Assembly: GCA_036387415.1 (NCBI GenBank) | Contig: DASVTU010000033.1 | Location: 310,001-374,000 of the forward strand | Length of the DNA: 64,000 bases | DNA from: DASVTU01 sp036387415 | GTDB lineage: Bacteria > Acidobacteriota > Blastocatellia > Pyrinomonadales > Pyrinomonadaceae | Direction of reading: 5' to 3' | Shown here: positions 22,946-31,191 of the stretch, piece after piece | How the letters are laid out: each line of letters opens with the position of its first letter | Position numbering within the stretch: the stretch's first letter is position 1 | Program-made: the position numbers and the translations under genes | The notes under the pieces: model-generated | Database searches by the model: none | What the model was told of the DNA's origin: nothing | What the model saw: the letters and a program-made list of their open reading frames with translations, nothing else

Positions 22946-23081
22946 ACAGTGAGCAGCAAGCGGTAAGCAGTCAACCCCCGAAGCCCTTCCTCGATTTCGT
23001 TGCTTCTAACTTCTTTCGCCACGTCTAACTTCTACTGCTTTCTCTTTTTGCTGCTTACCGCTTACTGCTCACTGCTTACTT
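22940..23081. repeat. Inverted pair of AGTGAGCAGTAAGC-type repeats
   Basis: The left arm has CAGTGAACAGTGAGCAGCAA then GCGGTAAGCAG (22940-22970). The right arm has GCTGCTTACCGCTTACTGCT then CACTGCTTAC (23050-23079). The mvdD stop lies in the left arm and the stop plus last seven codons of the DNA ligase lie in the right arm. Confidence 0.8.
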
Positions 23082-24930
23082 CTTCGGCTTCCTCGCTCGT
23101 CGTGACGAGTCGGCTGACGGTTTCGAGCGTGTCTATTTCGTCAACGCCTTTATCGTCGCGCAGGCGCAGGATGCGTGGGAAGCGGAGCGCGTAGCCGCTC
23201 TTGTGTCGCTTCGATTCCTGTACGCGGTCGAAGGTCACTTCGAGAATTATTTTCGGCTCGACGACGCGCACGCGCCCGTGTGCAAACTCCTGAACGGTGT
23301 GCGCCTTGAACCACTCGGTGAGTTCCGCGAGTTCCACATCGGTCAGCCCTGAATAGGCTTTGCCGACGTTCAATAGTTCCCCATCCTCCTCCGAACGCCG
23401 CACGGCAAAGGTGTAGTCCGACAAAAGATGACGACGCTTGCCGTGCCCGACTTCGACCGACGTGACAACCACGTCGAGCGTCGCCAACGCGCGTTTCAAC
23501 TTCAACCATTCGCGCCCGCGCTTGCCCGGCTTATAAGAGGCGCGCGGGTCTTTAATCATCAAGCCTTCGTTGCCGCGCGCACGCGCCGCGTCGAATTCAG
23601 CATCGAGCGCGCCCGCTTCGCTCATCAGTTTCGCTTCCGAGAGTCGCAGCGTCGCCGTCGCATCACTTGCCACAAGAGTTTCGAGCACGCGCCGACGCTC
23701 GCTCAAAGGCTCGTCAATCAGGACGCGCCCGCGCGCATAGAGAAGGTCGTAGGCGACGAAGGCGACGGGCGTCGCAGCCAGCAACTCCGCGCCCACGGTC
23801 TTGCGCCCCAGACGCTTCTGCAACTCCGCGAAAGGCAGGATAGACGCACCGCGTACGGGCACAATCTCGCCGTCGAGCAAGACATCCGCGCCGAGCGACT
23901 GAAGCGGCGCGACGAGCTCGGGGAAACGATGTGTCACGTCGTCGAGCGTGCGCGTAAAGAGTGCGATGCGCTCGCCCGCAACATGTGCTTGCGCGCGGAT
24001 GCCGTCGAATTTGTCTTCGACGTAAAACTCTCCGGGCATCGTGCGCGCTACGTCTGCGAGGTCTGCGGCGGCGGTGGCGAGCATGAATTTGAGCGGATGA
24101 AAGAGACGCATCGCCACGCCTTCGAGTTCGCCGTGGCGTGCGCGCAGGGCAGTCTCGCCGATGTCGCCTGTCAGCATGTTGACCTGCGCGACGCTCGACA
24201 GTGGACGAGCGAAGGCCCGTGCGAGCGAATCCTCGACCAGCCCTTCTTTGAGGCCGATGCGGAGGTCGCCGAGCAAGAGTTTAGAAATGTATTTCGCTTC
24301 GAGCGCGTCGGCACGCGTGAACGCTTCGACCAGCAGTGCCTTCTTGTTCTTCGTGCCGCGCGTCGCGCTCAGGCGTTCGATGAGAGATTCGGTTTCGGCG
24401 AGTGTGAAGGTCGGCGCGTTGCGGTTGGTGCGCGTGGATTCGTTGAAGGCTTCGGCGGCGACTTCGCCCGCATCGCCGAGGCGCACGTAGCGCGGGCGCA
24501 AATCTTCGACGCCGATGCCCGTCACTTCGCTCAAGGCATCACGCAGAACGCCGCCGCCGACGTTGGTGGTGCGCGCGTCGTTCAAGGCGAACTGATGACC
24601 CGCGAAATAACGCGCCGCACGCGCCAAATCCGCGTCGTTCAAGCCATGAAAGTACGCGCCGAGCAACGCGGCCTTCTCCAACTTCTTCGTCGTCGCCGCG
24701 ACACGTTCAGCCGTCAGAGCGAAACGCGCGAGCGTGCCGTTCGCTTCGCTTGGTAGAGCGTCGGAGTTGTTTGATTCGACGGCGAGATTGATGGTTGTCG
24801 TCGCATCAGGTTTGCTCGCCGTGTGGTTGGGATGAATCGTTGTAGTTGCGGAATTGCGATGTGTTGGTTCGTCGGCAGCGGATGCTTTCGACGACGCTTT
24901 TTTGGATGGCGTTTTTTTTGATGGTGACAT
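23062..24930 (-). CDS. ATP-dependent DNA ligase
   Basis: A 622-residue ligase of the archaeal/LigB type that seals nicks using ATP. The adenylated lysine is K307 in YVEDKFDGIRAQAH (303-316). Other nucleotidyltransferase motifs are LLDGEIVP, ARGNEGLMIKDP and WLKLKRA. An N-terminal DNA-binding domain covers about 70-270. The first 60 residues are K-, T- and S-rich and probably disordered. The last residues (EEVSSEQ) are encoded by the right arm of an intergenic repeat. The stop codon TAA also lies in that arm. Main replication ligase in bacteria is usually NAD-dependent, so this is probably a repair enzyme, by family knowledge. Confidence 0.93.
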   Translation of the reverse strand: MSPSKKTPSKKASSKASAADEPTHRNSATTTIHPNHTASKPDATTTINLAVESNNSDALPSEANGTLARFALTAERVAATTKKLEKAALLGAYFHGLNDADLARAARYFAGHQFALNDARTTNVGGGVLRDALSEVTGIGVEDLRPRYVRLGDAGEVAAEAFNESTRTNRNAPTFTLAETESLIERLSATRGTKNKKALLVEAFTRADALEAKYISKLLLGDLRIGLKEGLVEDSLARAFARPLSSVAQVNMLTGDIGETALRARHGELEGVAMRLFHPLKFMLATAAADLADVARTMPGEFYVEDKFDGIRAQAHVAGERIALFTRTLDDVTHRFPELVAPLQSLGADVLLDGEIVPVRGASILPFAELQKRLGRKTVGAELLAATPVAFVAYDLLYARGRVLIDEPLSERRRVLETLVASDATATLRLSEAKLMSEAGALDAEFDAARARGNEGLMIKDPRASYKPGKRGREWLKLKRALATLDVVVTSVEVGHGKRRHLLSDYTFAVRRSEEDGELLNVGKAYSGLTDVELAELTEWFKAHTVQEFAHGRVRVVEPKIILEVTFDRVQESKRHKSGYALRFPRILRLRDDKGVDEIDTLETVSRLVTTSEEAEEVSSEQ

Positions 24931-24952
24931 CTTCTTCTCGACCGCGCTCGTC

Positions 24953-25900
24953 TCAAACTTTCATCGTTGCCGTATCTACGCGCACGGCATCCCTCACGTC
25001 GGGCACGCCGAAGATTTCGGGATGCAGAATGGACGCGAGGATTTCCGCGCCGTCCACGATGCGCGGCCCCGGACGACTGAAATAACTCGTCGCATCGAGC
25101 GTCCAGACTTCGCCGCTTCGGACGGCGGGAAGTTCGTGCCACCCTTCGGGCAGACGCGCGTCAGGCAACGCACGCAGCACGTCCTCTTTGTAGTAGCCGC
25201 AGGGGATGAGCACGATGATTTCGGGCGCGTAGCGGCGTATCGTTTGCGCGTCGGTTTGGATGGACGGTTGGCCTGCGCGTCCGAAAGTGGCGTCGCCTCC
25301 GGCGAAGGCGACCTGTTCGGGAACCCAGTGGCCGGGTGCGAAAGGCGGTTCAAGCCATTCGAGCATGAGCGTGCGCGGGTGTTTCTCGACTCCGGCGAGC
25401 GCGGCGGCCAAAGCATCCAGACGCGCGGAGAGCGCAGACACAACTTCGTCCGCCACGTCTTCCCTACCCGTCAACCCGCCGACGGTGCGAATGTTGGCGA
25501 AGATGTCTGCGATGGTGTTCGGCTCAAGCGAAACGACGCGTACATCCGTCTCAAACATACGCGCGGCTTGCTGCACGGTTTTGTAGCTGACGGCGCACAC
25601 GTCGCAGAGTTCTTGCGTCAGAATCAAATCGGGTTTGAGCGAGCGCAGAAGTTCTTCGTCGAGATTGTAGATGGAGCCGTGGCCGTCCAACTGCGAGCGC
25701 ACGGCGTGGTCGATTTCCGCGCTCGTCATCGTTTCGTGCGAGATGCGGCTCGCCGTTAGTCGGGGCAAAGCGGCGACCGACTGCGGGTGGTCGCATTCGT
25801 GCGTGACGCCGACGAGCGCATCTTCGAGTCCGAGAGCGCAGACAATTTCCGTCGCCGACGGCAACAGCGAAACGATACGCGGCGGGTTTGAAGCAGTCAT
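24953..25900 (-). CDS. Cobalamin-binding protein (BtuF-like)
   Basis: A 315-residue periplasmic-binding-protein fold of the BtuF/FecB type. It begins RIVSLLPSATEIVCALGLED near the N-terminus and has LKPDLILTQELCDVCAVSY, RTLMLEWLEPPFAPGHWVPE and EIIVLIPCGYY, as in cobalamin-binding proteins. The ATG at 25900 has AGGAAG upstream; the longer frame to 25987 only reads repeat DNA. With this start there is no signal peptide or lipobox, so the protein may be cytoplasmic, unlike true BtuF. No BtuCD transporter is adjacent. The ligase gene follows after 22 bases. Confidence 0.8.
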   Translation of the reverse strand: MTASNPPRIVSLLPSATEIVCALGLEDALVGVTHECDHPQSVAALPRLTASRISHETMTSAEIDHAVRSQLDGHGSIYNLDEELLRSLKPDLILTQELCDVCAVSYKTVQQAARMFETDVRVVSLEPNTIADIFANIRTVGGLTGREDVADEVVSALSARLDALAAALAGVEKHPRTLMLEWLEPPFAPGHWVPEQVAFAGGDATFGRAGQPSIQTDAQTIRRYAPEIIVLIPCGYYKEDVLRALPDARLPEGWHELPAVRSGEVWTLDATSYFSRPGPRIVDGAEILASILHPEIFGVPDVRDAVRVDTATMKV

Positions 25901-25915
25901 GATTCTTCCTTTACT

Positions 25916-25999
25916 AGACGGTAGACGATAAAGGATACCTGATGAAGATGATTCATGGCCTATCGTCCATCGTCTGTCGTCCGGCATCGTCCATCGTCA
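25916..25999. repeat. Inverted pair of ACGGTAGACGATAAAGG-type repeats
   Basis: The left arm AGACGGTAGACGATAAAGG (25916-25934) faces TATCGTCCATCGTCTGTCGT (25961-25980), and a second copy, CATCGTCCATCGTC, follows at 25986-25999. Confidence 0.7.
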
Positions 26000-26217
26000 G
26001 ATATGTCCTTTGTCCTTTCAGAGTCGCGCAGGCGCGTCGGCGGTGTCAAGAGACTTCGACATTTCGGCGGATGTGGGTGAAGGCGTCGATTGCGGGTCAC
26101 GCGGTTATGATTCACGACGACGAACGGACGCGCCTTCTTTGTCGCGCACGCGGCGACGCGTTACAATCAGCGGCGTCGTCAGAACATCAAACACAAGCAA
26201 CCAGAGGGATTTCAAAA
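26000..26217 (+). promoter_or_regulatory. Nitroreductase upstream region with candidate promoter
   Basis: The gap from 25901 to 26217 holds the repeat pair above and then this leader. The best promoter candidate is TTGTCG (26139-26144), a 17-base spacer and TACAAT (26162-26167), 50 bases before the start codon. Nothing else is recognised. Confidence 0.4.
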
Positions 26218-26901
26218 ATGCAGGACAAGCCGACCCGTTTTCCCGAAACGCAATCCGACGGCACGCCGCTCAAGCCTTTGATCGAAACGATATTGGAGCG
26301 TCGCGCGACCAACAATTTCAAGCCGGACGAGGTGCCGGAGGAGTATTTGAACGCCATCCTTCAATTCGGGGCGCAAGCTCCGTCCGGTTATAATCTACAG
26401 CCGTGGCGTTTCATCGTCGTGCGCGACGAGGAGAATCGCAAGCGTCTGCAAGCGGTCGCCTTCAATCAGCCGAAGGTCGGGCAAGCGCCCGTCGTCATCA
26501 TCGCGCTCGGAATGAAAGAGGAATGGAAGACGCGCGCCGACGAAGTTTTTGAAGAAGGCGCGGAGCGCGGCGCGGGCAAGAAGGAGACAGTCGAGCAGTA
26601 CAAGCAGGGTGCGCTCGGCTTTATTTCGCAGATGCGCTCGGACGTGTGGGTCAATCGACACACGATGATTGCCGTGACGACCATGATGCTTGTCGCAGAG
26701 GCTTACGGCTTCGATACCGCGCCGATGGAGGGCTTCGACGCGGCGGGCGTCAAACGCGAATTCAATATCCCCGACGAAGCCGAGGTGGTTGCGATGCTCG
26801 CCATCGGTCGCGCCGCCGAACCGGACAAAGCCTATCCCGGACGCTTTGAACTCAATCGCATCGTGTTCGCCGAACGTTACGGCTTCGCGTGGGAAACATA
26901 A
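26218..26901 (+). CDS. Nitroreductase family protein
   Basis: A 227-residue FMN-dependent oxidoreductase of the nitroreductase fold. ETILERRATNNFKPDEVPEE near residue 20 supplies the FMN-phosphate arginines, and GAQAPSGYNLQPWRFIVVRD is the conserved FMN contact. EAEVVAMLAIGRAAE near the end is the usual closing strand. AGAGGG lies about ten bases before the ATG at 26218; the longer upstream frame reads repeat DNA. The substrate (nitro compounds, quinones or flavin) cannot be told. Confidence 0.9.
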   Translation: MQDKPTRFPETQSDGTPLKPLIETILERRATNNFKPDEVPEEYLNAILQFGAQAPSGYNLQPWRFIVVRDEENRKRLQAVAFNQPKVGQAPVVIIALGMKEEWKTRADEVFEEGAERGAGKKETVEQYKQGALGFISQMRSDVWVNRHTMIAVTTMMLVAEAYGFDTAPMEGFDAAGVKREFNIPDEAEVVAMLAIGRAAEPDKAYPGRFELNRIVFAERYGFAWET

Positions 26902-26905
26902 GGAG

Positions 26906-27042
26906 TTGCGGAATTCGGATTGCGGATTGGAAGAAATTGAATCATTGATTCATTGCATCAATGAATTGACAAGCTGTTGGTTAATTGAATCAATGAGCTA
27001 ATGATTGAATCTTTATCAATCCGCAATCCGAATTCCGCAATC
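26906..27042. repeat. Nested inverted repeats: GCGGATTGCGG arms around TTCATTGATTCATTG arms
   Basis: The outer left arm TTGCGGAATTCGGATTGCGG (26906-26925) faces CCGCAATCCGAATTCCGCAA (27021-27040), an exact inverse. The inner left arm GAATCATTGATTCATTG (26939-26955) faces CAATGAGCTAATGATTGAAT (26991-27010). The whole can fold into one long cruciform or hairpin between nitroreductase and VOC genes. Confidence 0.85.
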
Positions 27043-27061
27043 GAATAGGAGTGTGGAAGCA

Positions 27062-27439
27062 ATGCAGGAAGCAGGCGTGGAGACGCGTGTCGAAGGTGTG
27101 GTAGACCATATCGCGGTGGAGAGCGAAGATTTGGGGCGCGATGTGCGGGAGTATGAGCGCATCGGTTTTCGTGTGGAGACGCTCTATGACGACTGGGCGA
27201 TGTTGCGCGATGCACGCGGGTTTGGCGTCGCGTTGCTCGCGCCCGGCTCGAAGCATCCGCCGCACATGGGCTTGCGCGTCGAGACGCGCGAGCAGTTGGA
27301 AGAAGCGGCGCGACGCGAGAATCGCCCACTCAAAGAGCATCGTGACCGTTCCGTCTCTTTCTACACGAAGGGCGTCGGCGGGCGGGCGCTTGAAGTAATT
27401 TACTACCCGCCGGAGTACGGCGAAAAAAATGAATCGTGA
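27062..27439 (+). CDS. VOC (glyoxalase-like) domain protein
   Basis: A 125-residue single-domain vicinal oxygen chelate protein. VEGVVDHIAVESEDLGRDVR starts the first beta-alpha-beta module with the usual metal-ligand histidine H16. SVSFYTKGVGGRALEVIYYP ends the second with a glutamate in the metal position. GGAG lies upstream of the ATG at 27062. Its reaction cannot be predicted. The last residues (NES) and the TGA stop are read from the AATCGTGAATCG repeat that follows. Confidence 0.78.
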   Translation: MQEAGVETRVEGVVDHIAVESEDLGRDVREYERIGFRVETLYDDWAMLRDARGFGVALLAPGSKHPPHMGLRVETREQLEEAARRENRPLKEHRDRSVSFYTKGVGGRALEVIYYPPEYGEKNES

Positions 27440-27496
27440 ATCGTGAATAGATAAAAACCGTTCTTTCGATTGACGAATCACGATTGACGATTAACG
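27428..27496. repeat. Inverted pair of GAATCGTGAATCGTGAAT-type repeats
   Basis: The left arm ATGAATCGTGAATCGTGAAT (27428-27447) plus AAAAACCG faces CGATTGACGAATCACGATTG (27469-27488) and CGATTAACGGTTTT. It separates the VOC gene from tatA. Confidence 0.72.
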
Positions 27497-27516
27497 GTTT
27501 TATTGAGGAGCGCCGA

Positions 27517-27984
27517 GTGGTTCTATTATTTCTTGAGTTTTTAGGCACGACCGAGTTGCTGGTTATTGCGTTGGTGGCGTTGATTATTTTCGGGCCGCGC
27601 AAGTTGCCGGAGTTGGGGCGTTCGCTCGGCAAGAGTCTGGGCGAGTTCAAGCGTGCTTCGGAAGATTTCAAGCAGACGTGGGAGCGCGAGGTCGAAGTCG
27701 AACGCATCGAACGCGAACTCCGCATCGACACGGAGCTTCGCAGCAATCCGATGCTGTCGGGCAGCACGACGACTGCTGCTGATGCTTCGCCCGTCATCGA
27801 ACACGAAAGCCAGCACGCCTTCGGCGGCGCGACGGAAGCGCAGACCATCGCGCGCAACACCATCGCCGCTGCAACCACAGCCAACGCGCCAACCGCCGCC
27901 TCGACGGAATTGCCCGCCGCTGCTTCTTCCGAAACCGACGCGAGGGACGTGCCCGCAGCGTCGCGCAAACAGGATTGGTTATAA
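27517..27984 (+). CDS. tatA: Twin-arginine translocase subunit TatA/TatB
   Basis: A 155-residue single-span component of the Tat system that exports folded proteins. The N-terminal membrane helix LLVIALVALIIF is followed by the hinge FGPRKLPELGRSLGKSLGEF and an amphipathic helix. The GTG at 27517 is chosen because GAGGAG lies six bases upstream and it places the helix at the N-terminus; an earlier TTG at 27484 lies in a repeat. The tail after about residue 70 is long, alanine/threonine-rich and probably disordered. tatC follows. TatA and TatB cannot be separated confidently from sequence. Confidence 0.92.
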   Translation: MVLLFLEFLGTTELLVIALVALIIFGPRKLPELGRSLGKSLGEFKRASEDFKQTWEREVEVERIERELRIDTELRSNPMLSGSTTTAADASPVIEHESQHAFGGATEAQTIARNTIAAATTANAPTAASTELPAAASSETDARDVPAASRKQDWL

Positions 27985-28049
27985 AACGCGTACCACGAAC
28001 GACACACGACGCGCGTCGCGGTAGTTGATGCGCTCCGAAAAATCCCCCT

Positions 28050-29135
28050 ATGGCTTCAGGTCTTTTAGAAACAGAGACGGAACGCGATGAAGACCGCTAC
28101 GAGCGGCGCGGCAGCGGCGGCAGCGGGCAGATGTCTTTTCTCGAACATCTGGACGAGTTAAGGAGTCGTCTGATTCGCTCCATCGTCTTTGTCTTCGTCG
28201 CCGTGATGGGCTGTTGGTTCGTCTCCGATTACATCTACAACTTTCTGGCTGTGCCCGTCCGGCAGGCGCTCGCCGACGCGCAACGCCGACCGCTCCCGCT
28301 CGAAGGACTCACCGGACATGAGACGGTGCTCGCGCTCGCTTCTCTGAGAGAGGGCGACGCCGGGCGCTATGTCTTTGCCGAAGCGACGAAACTCGGTGCG
28401 AGTGTGATTCAACCGGGAACGTCCGTGGCGGCGCGCGTGGCGCGCGACCATCAGGGACGCGTCGGACTCTTTACGGACGAGCCGCTCTACGCGGGCGCAA
28501 CCGTGATTCCAAAAGGCGTGCGGCTGCCCGTCGATTTCAACGCCAAGCCGGACGCGCTCGCAGGGATTGACGAAAAACTCGTCGTCACGACGGCGCTCGA
28601 ACCCTTCTCGCTCTACTTGAAAGTTTCGCTGTACGCCGCGCTCTGTCTCTCGATTCCTTTTCTGCTGTGGCAAGTCTGGGCTTTCGTCGCGCCCGGACTC
28701 TATCCGCACGAAAAAAGATACGCGTTCCCGTTCGTGCTCCTGTCGTCTATCTCCTTCGTCGTCGGCGCGGCCTTCGCCTATTACGTACTCTTCCCTCCAG
28801 CGGCACGCTACCTGCTCGGACTCGGACAAGACTTTCGTCTGCTTCTTAAAGCGACCGACTATTTCGATTTCATCATTCTCATCATGCTCGCCATGGGCAT
28901 CGTCTTTCAGATGCCCGCCGTGACGTTCATACTGGCGCGCATCGGCCTCGTCACCGCAGGCTTTCTGCTCCGCATCTGGAAGACATCGCTGATTGTGATT
29001 CTCGCGGCAGCGGCGGTGCTCTCGCCCACCAACGACGTGCTCAACATGATGCTTTTTGCCGCGCCAATGTTTGTGCTCTACATCATCTCCATCTTCATCG
29101 CGTGGATGTTCGCCAAACCGCGCACCACCGAATAG
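28050..29135 (+). CDS. tatC: Twin-arginine translocase subunit TatC with a periplasmic insert
   Basis: A 361-residue multi-span core of the Tat translocase that binds twin-arginine signal peptides. MSFLEHLDELRSRLIRS (28-44) is the typical start, followed by membrane span 1. VWAFVAPGLYPHEKR (209-223) and later LSPTNDV mark the usual loops. About 100 extra residues (roughly 78-178) sit in the first periplasmic loop, making it much longer than the usual 250 residues. A charged 27-residue extension precedes the family start. It follows tatA by 65 bases and is probably in the same transcript. Confidence 0.93.
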   Translation: MASGLLETETERDEDRYERRGSGGSGQMSFLEHLDELRSRLIRSIVFVFVAVMGCWFVSDYIYNFLAVPVRQALADAQRRPLPLEGLTGHETVLALASLREGDAGRYVFAEATKLGASVIQPGTSVAARVARDHQGRVGLFTDEPLYAGATVIPKGVRLPVDFNAKPDALAGIDEKLVVTTALEPFSLYLKVSLYAALCLSIPFLLWQVWAFVAPGLYPHEKRYAFPFVLLSSISFVVGAAFAYYVLFPPAARYLLGLGQDFRLLLKATDYFDFIILIMLAMGIVFQMPAVTFILARIGLVTAGFLLRIWKTSLIVILAAAAVLSPTNDVLNMMLFAAPMFVLYIISIFIAWMFAKPRTTE

Positions 29136-29145
29136 ACACTAAGAC

Positions 29146-29685
29146 CTAACCGCCACCGCCCCGCCGTTCGACTTCTTGCGCTGACGCAATCACACGCGCG
29201 ATGAATGCGGCTTTGGCCTCCGTGTACGCGCCACGATTTGTCGCATATTGTTGCGCCAAATCTCTTTTGAGTTGCGCGTATGCTTCCATCACGTCGCGGT
29301 TGTGTCGCAGGTAGTCTCGAAACAGAAGATAGTTGCGCCACTCGTCGCCGTCTATCTCCACGACGTGTAGACAATGCGTGCGCCGCGGTTCTCCCTTCAC
29401 GAAGAAACGCTGTGTGGGCAGGCCGTTCTCGCCCTTGTACTCATAGCCGACCTGCCGCAACGCGCCGACACACTCCTCTCCATCGCTCAGACGCCTGACT
29501 GCGACCGCTACATCAATTATCGGCTTCGCTTCCAGACCCTCGACCGATGTGCTCCCGACATGCTCGATGCCGAGCGCACGACGACCGATGGCCGTTTCTA
29601 GCAGGCGTTTTTCCGACTCGAACGAGCGACGCCACTCGTCTGTGTACGGCGCGAGCCTGACAATGCCTCTCTCCAGTCCAATCAT
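29146..29685 (-). CDS. GrpB family protein (UPF0157)
   Basis: A 179-residue protein of the GrpB/UPF0157 family, which has a nucleotidyltransferase-like fold and no firmly known reaction. Key motifs are RRALGIEHVGSTSVEGLEAK (the GS and acidic residues of the fold), PIIDVAVAV, and RRTHCLHVVEIDGDEWRNYL. The ATG at 29685 overlaps the stop of the upstream GNAT gene (ATGA), so the two are translationally coupled. It converges on tatC with only ten bases between, and no terminator is visible there. Confidence 0.88.
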   Translation of the reverse strand: MIGLERGIVRLAPYTDEWRRSFESEKRLLETAIGRRALGIEHVGSTSVEGLEAKPIIDVAVAVRRLSDGEECVGALRQVGYEYKGENGLPTQRFFVKGEPRRTHCLHVVEIDGDEWRNYLLFRDYLRHNRDVMEAYAQLKRDLAQQYATNRGAYTEAKAAFIARVIASAQEVERRGGGG

Positions 29686-30266
29686 CTTTTCGGCGCTACG
29701 TCTCGATACCAGAGCAGTTGAATCTCGTTCAATGCTTCGGGATATGCATGCCTGTTGATGGCTCCGAGTTCACAACCCTGTCGCGCGTAGAAGCGGCACG
29801 CAGGGACGTTGATGTTTTGGGTTTCGACCTTGAAACGTCTGCACCGCCGCTCGCGCGACCATTCGAGCGCGCGTGTAAACAGCTGATGCCCGACGCTTCG
29901 TTGACGGTGGTCTGGATGGACGCGCAAGTCCCACAGGCAAGCCAAATCTTCGCGCCCCTCAAGCATACAGAGTTCCGGCGTCTGCCACGCCACCGCCGCG
30001 CCGCCGACGCGTTCTGCTCCGACGAAGGCAGACAGAATGCCCCAATGAGAAACGTCCCAACGTTGCGGCCAACGCGACGGTCGCTCGCTTTCGTTCGCGT
30101 CATAGTCTTTGACGTAAGGCGCAACCATCTCTTCGACCAAACTCAGGCCGCCCAACCCGCCGTCAATCGGCACGACGAGGAAACGTGATGCGACGCGAAA
30201 AGCAATCGGCACACTTTCATACTCCGGCAACGCGGCAGACGATTCTTCAATTATTTCAACGGCCAC
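29682..30266 (-). CDS. GNAT family N-acetyltransferase
   Basis: A 194-residue acetyltransferase. CLWDLRVHPDHRQRSVGHQL is the acetyl-CoA pyrophosphate loop, with R-Q-R-S-V-G in place of the usual Q/RxxGxG/A. RFKVETQNINVPACRFYARQ is the following strand and helix. The frame is open upstream to 30491 but would overlap the next gene; the GTG at 30266, with AAGGA upstream, gives a sensible length, though the start is uncertain. It is coupled to grpB by a four-base overlap. The substrate is unknown. Confidence 0.78.
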   Translation of the reverse strand: MAVEIIEESSAALPEYESVPIAFRVASRFLVVPIDGGLGGLSLVEEMVAPYVKDYDANESERPSRWPQRWDVSHWGILSAFVGAERVGGAAVAWQTPELCMLEGREDLACLWDLRVHPDHRQRSVGHQLFTRALEWSRERRCRRFKVETQNINVPACRFYARQGCELGAINRHAYPEALNEIQLLWYRDVAPKR

Positions 30267-30310
30267 GCCTCGTCCGTCCTTTGCTACAGATATTTCTCCG
30301 TCGTGCGCGT

Positions 30311-30772
30311 TTACACATCCAGTCGCATAAATAGCGTGTCTTTGGTGAGTCTCGCGCCCATGCGCTCGTAGAACTGTAGCGCCATCTGGTTTCGTGCATA
30401 GACAGGCCAGCACATTTGCGTCCCGCCGAGATTTCGACAGATGCGGCTCGCCTGCTCCATCAATGCTCGCCCGACGCCGCGCCCGCGCCACTCGTCTCGA
30501 ACGTATAAATCGACGATGTGCAGAGTGCGTGTGGCGTAATCCGCATCGTAACCGGGATGATAAAGCAGATAACCGTGGATGTCGTCTCCGTGCTGCGCGA
30601 CCAGACCCGCAAACGCGGGATTCGACCCGAACCCGTCGCGCAGATACGCTTCCGCGTCGAACTTAAGTTCGCCCTCGTCTCCGAGCGCACGCAGGTAGTC
30701 CGCGACTTCCTGTGCGAGTCGCCCGATGCCCTCCACGTCCTCCGCTTCGGCTGGTCGAATGCTGAAATTCAT
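30311..30772 (-). CDS. GNAT family N-acetyltransferase
   Basis: A 153-residue acetyltransferase starting MNFSIRPAEAEDVEGIGRLA. The acetyl-CoA loop is LYVRDEWRGRGVGRALMEQA, a full R-G-x-G-V-G motif, followed by YARNQMALQFYERMG. ATG 30772 matches the domain start; an ATG at 30805 would add eleven residues and cannot be ruled out. It is first of a three-gene leftward set with another GNAT and grpB, 44 bases apart from the next gene. Likely a small-molecule acetylase; the substrate is unknown. Confidence 0.85.
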   Translation of the reverse strand: MNFSIRPAEAEDVEGIGRLAQEVADYLRALGDEGELKFDAEAYLRDGFGSNPAFAGLVAQHGDDIHGYLLYHPGYDADYATRTLHIVDLYVRDEWRGRGVGRALMEQASRICRNLGGTQMCWPVYARNQMALQFYERMGARLTKDTLFMRLDV

Positions 30773-31191
30773 GGTTGCCGAATCTTTATCCTGCTCAAAT
30801 TCCATGATGAAGCGATTTTAGCGCGTATGGCGCGTCGCTTCATAGTTTGTCGCGGGGCGTCGCGGCGTGTGGGCGCGGGGTTCGTCGCGGGAGCGAGTAA
30901 ACCTTTGAGGAATTTGGGCTTTAGGCGGGCAACCGGAGGCGCTCGCGCAGCATCTTGACTCTATCTTGAATGAGGCTCTACAATCCCCTGCAAGATAGTT
31001 CGGCGATGCCTGATTTCGAGCCTCAGAGAAGGTTGCTGTGGCCTTTAAGGCGTCGCCATTTTAGTGACCACCGTTGGAGTCTTCGGACGGCTCGTTCGCA
31101 CGCCTCGAAGCATTCGGCTTCCAGAGTCGCACACGCGGACGGGCGCGAAATGCCCGAAAGTTTTCGTTTCATGAACAGGAGTAATTTAAGT
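30773..31191. other. Divergent intergenic region with promoter and hairpin
   Basis: No gene is supported here. ATGAAGCGA (30807-30815) and TCGCTTCAT (30835-30843) form a nine-base perfect stem just upstream of the GNAT gene. The rightward promoter is listed separately. The leader of the GWxTD transcript is about 200 bases long, with no recognised riboswitch. Confidence 0.45.
30955..30984 (+). promoter_or_regulatory. Sigma70-type promoter for the GWxTD gene
   Basis: TTGACT (30955-30960), an 18-base spacer and TACAAT (30979-30984). The gene starts at 31192, so the leader is about 200 bases. Confidence 0.6.

Noticed and set aside
23428..24756. Long open frame (442 residues) antisense to the DNA ligase
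   Set aside because: Composition is that of a shadow frame and the ligase motifs on the other strand are unambiguous.
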